A DNA stretch of 64,000 nucleotides from Metamycoplasma salivarium. Lineage in GTDB: Bacteria > Bacillota_I > Bacilli_A > Mycoplasmatales > Metamycoplasmataceae. Each line of letters opens with the position of its first letter. The stretch's first letter is position 1. Shown one piece after another: positions 61,226-64,000 of this stretch. The notes beneath the pieces are model-generated. The model was not told where the DNA came from, did not search any database, and worked only from the letters and a program-made list of their open reading frames with translations. The position numbers were made by a program, and so were the translations under genes. The stretch is taken from positions 186,001-250,000 of the forward strand of contig NZ_LR214938.2 in the NCBI RefSeq assembly GCF_900660445.2, written 5' to 3'.

Positions 61226-63319
61226 TTATATTCCTTTAACTCCTAGTGTTAATAATACTATTCCAGAAATTGCCATAATTAATGAAATTGCAATAATAAG
61301 CGCATAAACTATGATAATTTTCCGTTTTTTATTAGTTTTATATTTGGTTAATAAAACAATTGCGTTAGCAATAATGCTTATAATTCCTAATACCATTAAG
61401 ATTGAACCAAATATAACCTTTAATCTATTTTGTGAGACATATTGATTATCTAATTCTTTTTTAGCTTTATCATAAGCAGAAGTAAATGCAGATAATTCTT
61501 TTGGTTTTGAAGCATTTAGTTCTTGTGCTGAACCTAAATCTCTTAATAAATTAAATTCTTCTTTTACTACTTTAATATAGTTAGTATACCTATCGAATCA
61601 ACCTAAAATTGAAGTTGGATTTTCAGATGCAATACCTTTTAATCTAAAAATATCTTTTTCAATTTTGTTGTATAAATCTTCTAAAACTCTTAACTTCATA
61701 ATTTGGTTTTGTGAAGATTTGTTGTTTTTGAAATTCTTTTCAATAATTTCTTTGTGTTTTTTTAATGACAATTCAAATTGTTGCATAACTCTATCATAAG
61801 CTCTAAGCAATGCTTTTCAATATTCTAATTTTGCTTGAACTTTTTCTTTTGTGCTGTCTATGATATATTCAAGAGTTAATGTAGAACCCATTAGCGATCT
61901 TAAAAATAATTCTCTAATTTCGGCTCTTGCAGATTCTAGAATATTATCTTGATTTGTTGAGTTTTGTTGTAAGTTTCTTGTATATGCTACAACTTGAGCA
62001 TTTCATTCTTTTTTAAATTCTTTTCCTTGTTCGGGAATTGTAACTAGTTTTGTTGCTAAATCAACCATGCTAAATAATGTTTGTTGTAAATTATCATTAC
62101 CTAAATCATCATAGTCAATTTTGTCATCAAGTCCTAAACTTTTGTATAGTTGATTAAATAATCTTTGCATTTCTTGAATTTGAGCTTTTAAAACTTTTTG
62201 TTTTGCTTTAAATTCAGGAGTGTTGGTATATTCAACTGTTTTCTCATAAGTTCTTTTTTCTTTAGGATTTACTTTATCTGCAATTTCTATTTTCGTGACT
62301 AATTTATCATCTTTAACTTCAACTTTAGTTACTGTATATGAATAACGCGTGTTAATTGGGTTATTGAAGAAAAACATCTCATTAGCAGTATCTTTTGTAA
62401 ATAAATTTTTAAGTTCATCTACAGTTTTATCAGCATAAAATGAATCTAATAATGGGTCTAGAGCAGGCAATGCATCAATATCGAGTTTATCAATTGCTTT
62501 AGGAACATCTGCTGGAACTAATGGAACTTTGTCTGGTTTTTCCTCTTTTTCATCGCCTTTGATTTCAGCATTATTATTTTGTTCAAATTCAAAATCATTA
62601 AATCTTGGAACTAATTTGCTTTTAATTCATTTATCTCAGGTTTCAAAATCCTTAGGCATAGATATTTTGGCAACATATGTACCATCAGGTTGCCTTTCAA
62701 ATTTCATTTCTAATTTTGGAGCATCACCATCTTGATAAACCATACTATTGAATTTTTCAGTTAATTCATGAACATATTTTAAAATGATTTCATCAAAATT
62801 TTTCTTTGAAAGCACATTATCAATTTCTTTAACAATTTCGACTTTACCATCAGGTTTAACTTGTTCTTTTAATGCATTAAGTTCCTCATCGCTTCCAACC
62901 TTGATGTTTTCTCAAATTTTGTTGTTATATTCAACTTTAACAATTTTTAGTTTCTTGTTTTTTGAAATAGCATAAGGTAATAAAGGTTTAAATCCATATT
63001 TTTCGGGGTGTGCTTTAGCATCGTCTTTATTGTCTTCATAATATTTAGCAATTTTTTCTAAGTAGGTTCTTTTTGACAAAGTATCTAGATCAGAAATAGT
63101 GTTTGGATCTATCTTGTCACGTTCTTCATTTAAATATTTAACTACCTTAGCAATAATTTCATCAATTGCTTTATCAAGCTCTTCCTTAGCTTTTGGTTCA
63201 AATTCGTTAAATTTAGGATCAATTTTTGGATCAGCGCTCATTAACAAGGCTACTGGGAATGTAGTAACTGGAGTAACTACACTAAGCGAACCTAGTCATT
63301 TTCAGATCTTCTTACTCAT
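61226..63319 (-). CDS. Large membrane protein of the F1-like X0 ATPase operon
   Basis: 697 residues. An N-terminal signal-anchor-like stretch (MSKKIWKWLGSLSVVTPVTT) without a lipobox Cys, a long charged helical ectodomain (about 30-620) rich in coiled coil, and two C-terminal membrane helices (VIFGSILMVLGIISIIANAIVLL and IIIVYALIIAISLIMAISGIVLL). Such proteins accompany mycoplasma F1-like alpha/beta genes and are proposed to form the membrane part (X0). The start overlaps the upstream stop by 8 nt; the stop is 1 nt from the alpha ATG. Confidence 0.82.
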
Positions 63320-63791
63320 AATTTTCTCCTGGAACTAAATTTAGCAACTTAATCATTTTTAGTTTATATTTCTCGTTCCTTAACGTATTAAGTTTAATAA
63401 ATTGATCAAAGACTAATCCAAAGTTTTGTTTTGCTGAATAATAATCAATTTCTTTTGAAACACTTTTTAATTTAGCTTCAATATTGATAGTTTTTTTTGC
63501 TTTAACAAATTCATTAAAGTTTGTAAAAGTATTAATAATGATTTCATCAGTTTTTACAAAAATACTTGTGTTTTTTAAAAACATATATCACTCAACTTCT
63601 TTATCTCAATCCATAATTTTAATAATAGTATCATCATAACTTCCAAATAAATTTGTGGTTACTAATTCTCAGTTATCTTCATTATTGATGTTTAATCAAA
63701 TTGAAGCATTTTTTAGATGCAATGGACTTTTAGTTGCAAAGTTAATTGTAATGTCAAAATGAGGTTCACTGACATATGTAGTTTTACTCAT
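63312..63791 (-). CDS. Small subunit of the F1-like operon, possibly epsilon-like
   Basis: 159 residues. The first about 100 are strand-rich (FDITINFATKSPLHL ... IFVKTDEIIINTF); the last about 55 are helical (FDQFIKLNTLRNEKYKLKMIK). Beta-sandwich followed by helices is the layout of the F1 epsilon subunit, and the gene lies between a gamma-like gene and the alpha/beta genes. No sequence signature is clear. Overlaps its neighbours by 8 nt on both sides. Confidence 0.6.
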
Positions 63792-64000
63792 TATCTGCCC
63801 CCTCATCAAAAATAGATTTGTTTTTTCTTGTTAACATTACAATTTCTTCAACTTCTTCTTCTCTTTTTGCCATTAACATTTTCTTAGATACTTTTGTAAT
63901 TTCATCATTTAGTTTTTTGCTTGCCTTATTGTTAATAACTAAATTGTTTTTAGCATTGTAGAATGATGATTCAATCATTAATGAATGAATTGAGTTTTCT
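63784..64000 (-). CDS. Gamma-like subunit of the F1-like ATPase (C-terminal part, cut by window edge)
   Basis: Only the last 71 codons are in the window. The reading ENSIHSLMIESSFYNAKNNL ... KLNDEITKVSKKMLMAKREEEVEEIVML follows the C-terminal helix of F1 gamma (SE-x-x-R-x-x-AM-x-x-A ... N-x-x-RQ-x-x-I-x-x-E-I-x-E-I-V). The coiled-coil end of gamma would insert into the alpha/beta ring. Its stop overlaps the epsilon-like start by 8 nt. Confidence 0.65.
   Translation of the reverse strand, partial: ENSIHSLMIESSFYNAKNNLVINNKASKKLNDEITKVSKKMLMAKREEEVEEIVMLTRKNKSIFDEGADNE

Overview
The window is a 64 kb stretch of a low-GC mollicute chromosome that uses genetic code 4. In-frame TGA codons fall at tryptophan positions throughout (topA, tsf, rpoB, rpoC, pgk, metG, rsmI), and the release factor present is RF1 (prfA), as expected when UGA is sense. 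Lipobox proteins without a cell-wall context, a reduced ribosomal/translation set and an F1-like 'X0' ATPase cluster point to Mycoplasma sensu lato, probably the hominis group (Mycoplasmopsis/Metamycoplasma). The species is not claimed.

Layout. 0.08-3.1 kb: tRNA-Leu and tRNA-Thr, then a type II restriction-modification pair (C5 methyltransferase with a (AG)12 tract inside the gene, HNH endonuclease), then a tRNA Val-Glu-Asn operon. 3.3-4.7 kb: rpsP-trmD-rplS (no rimM). 4.7-6.7 kb: a large membrane protein of unknown role. 6.8-9.8 kb: rpsL-rpsG-fusA. 10-14.2 kb: two unknown membrane proteins, a RluD-type pseudouridine synthase, an IMPACT/YigZ protein and a PQ-loop transporter. 14.3-19.9 kb: topA, dnaJ (with a CIRCE operator), a probably frameshifted membrane protein, and prmC-prfA. 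20-22.5 kb: tRNA-Thr, trmN6-like gene and metG. 22.6-23.5 kb: a decayed lipoprotein gene. 23.6-32.8 kb: rplJ-rplL-rpoB-rpoC with an L10 leader. 32.8-36.4 kb: exonuclease-like gene, MATE exporter and ychF. 36.5-41.2 kb: rpsB-tsf, a fragment of an adenine methyltransferase, tuf, and a c-di-AMP cyclase with a tail-anchored partner. 41.3-44 kb: pgk and a DUF2130 protein. 44-49 kb: a repeat lipoprotein divergent from a lipoprotein nuclease, plus two unknown or peptidase genes. 49-58.2 kb: rpsT, a YitT-type protein, tdk, tRNA-His, the dnaX-ybaB-recR-tmk-holB-rsmI operon, and small genes including a Nudix hydrolase and a HEPN-like protein. 58.3-64 kb: the F1-like ATPase operon, running off the right edge.

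How the genes work together. Most of the window is housekeeping: translation (tRNAs, S2, S7, S12, S16, S20, L7/L12, L10, L19, EF-G, EF-Tu, EF-Ts, RF1 and PrmC), transcription (RpoB/RpoC) and replication-repair (DnaX, HolB, RecR, Tmk, TopA). The accessory biology lies in the phase-variable R-M system (read here as methyltransferase OFF), the secreted lipoproteins including an endonuclease I family nuclease, and the F1-like ATPase. In that ATPase operon the alpha-like subunit is interrupted by an in-frame TAA exactly where the C-terminal helical domain begins, while the rest of the reading frame is intact. Several genes lack a Shine-Dalgarno sequence and instead have a TATAAT-like hexamer 6 or 9 nt before the ATG, suggesting leaderless or near-leaderless mRNAs.
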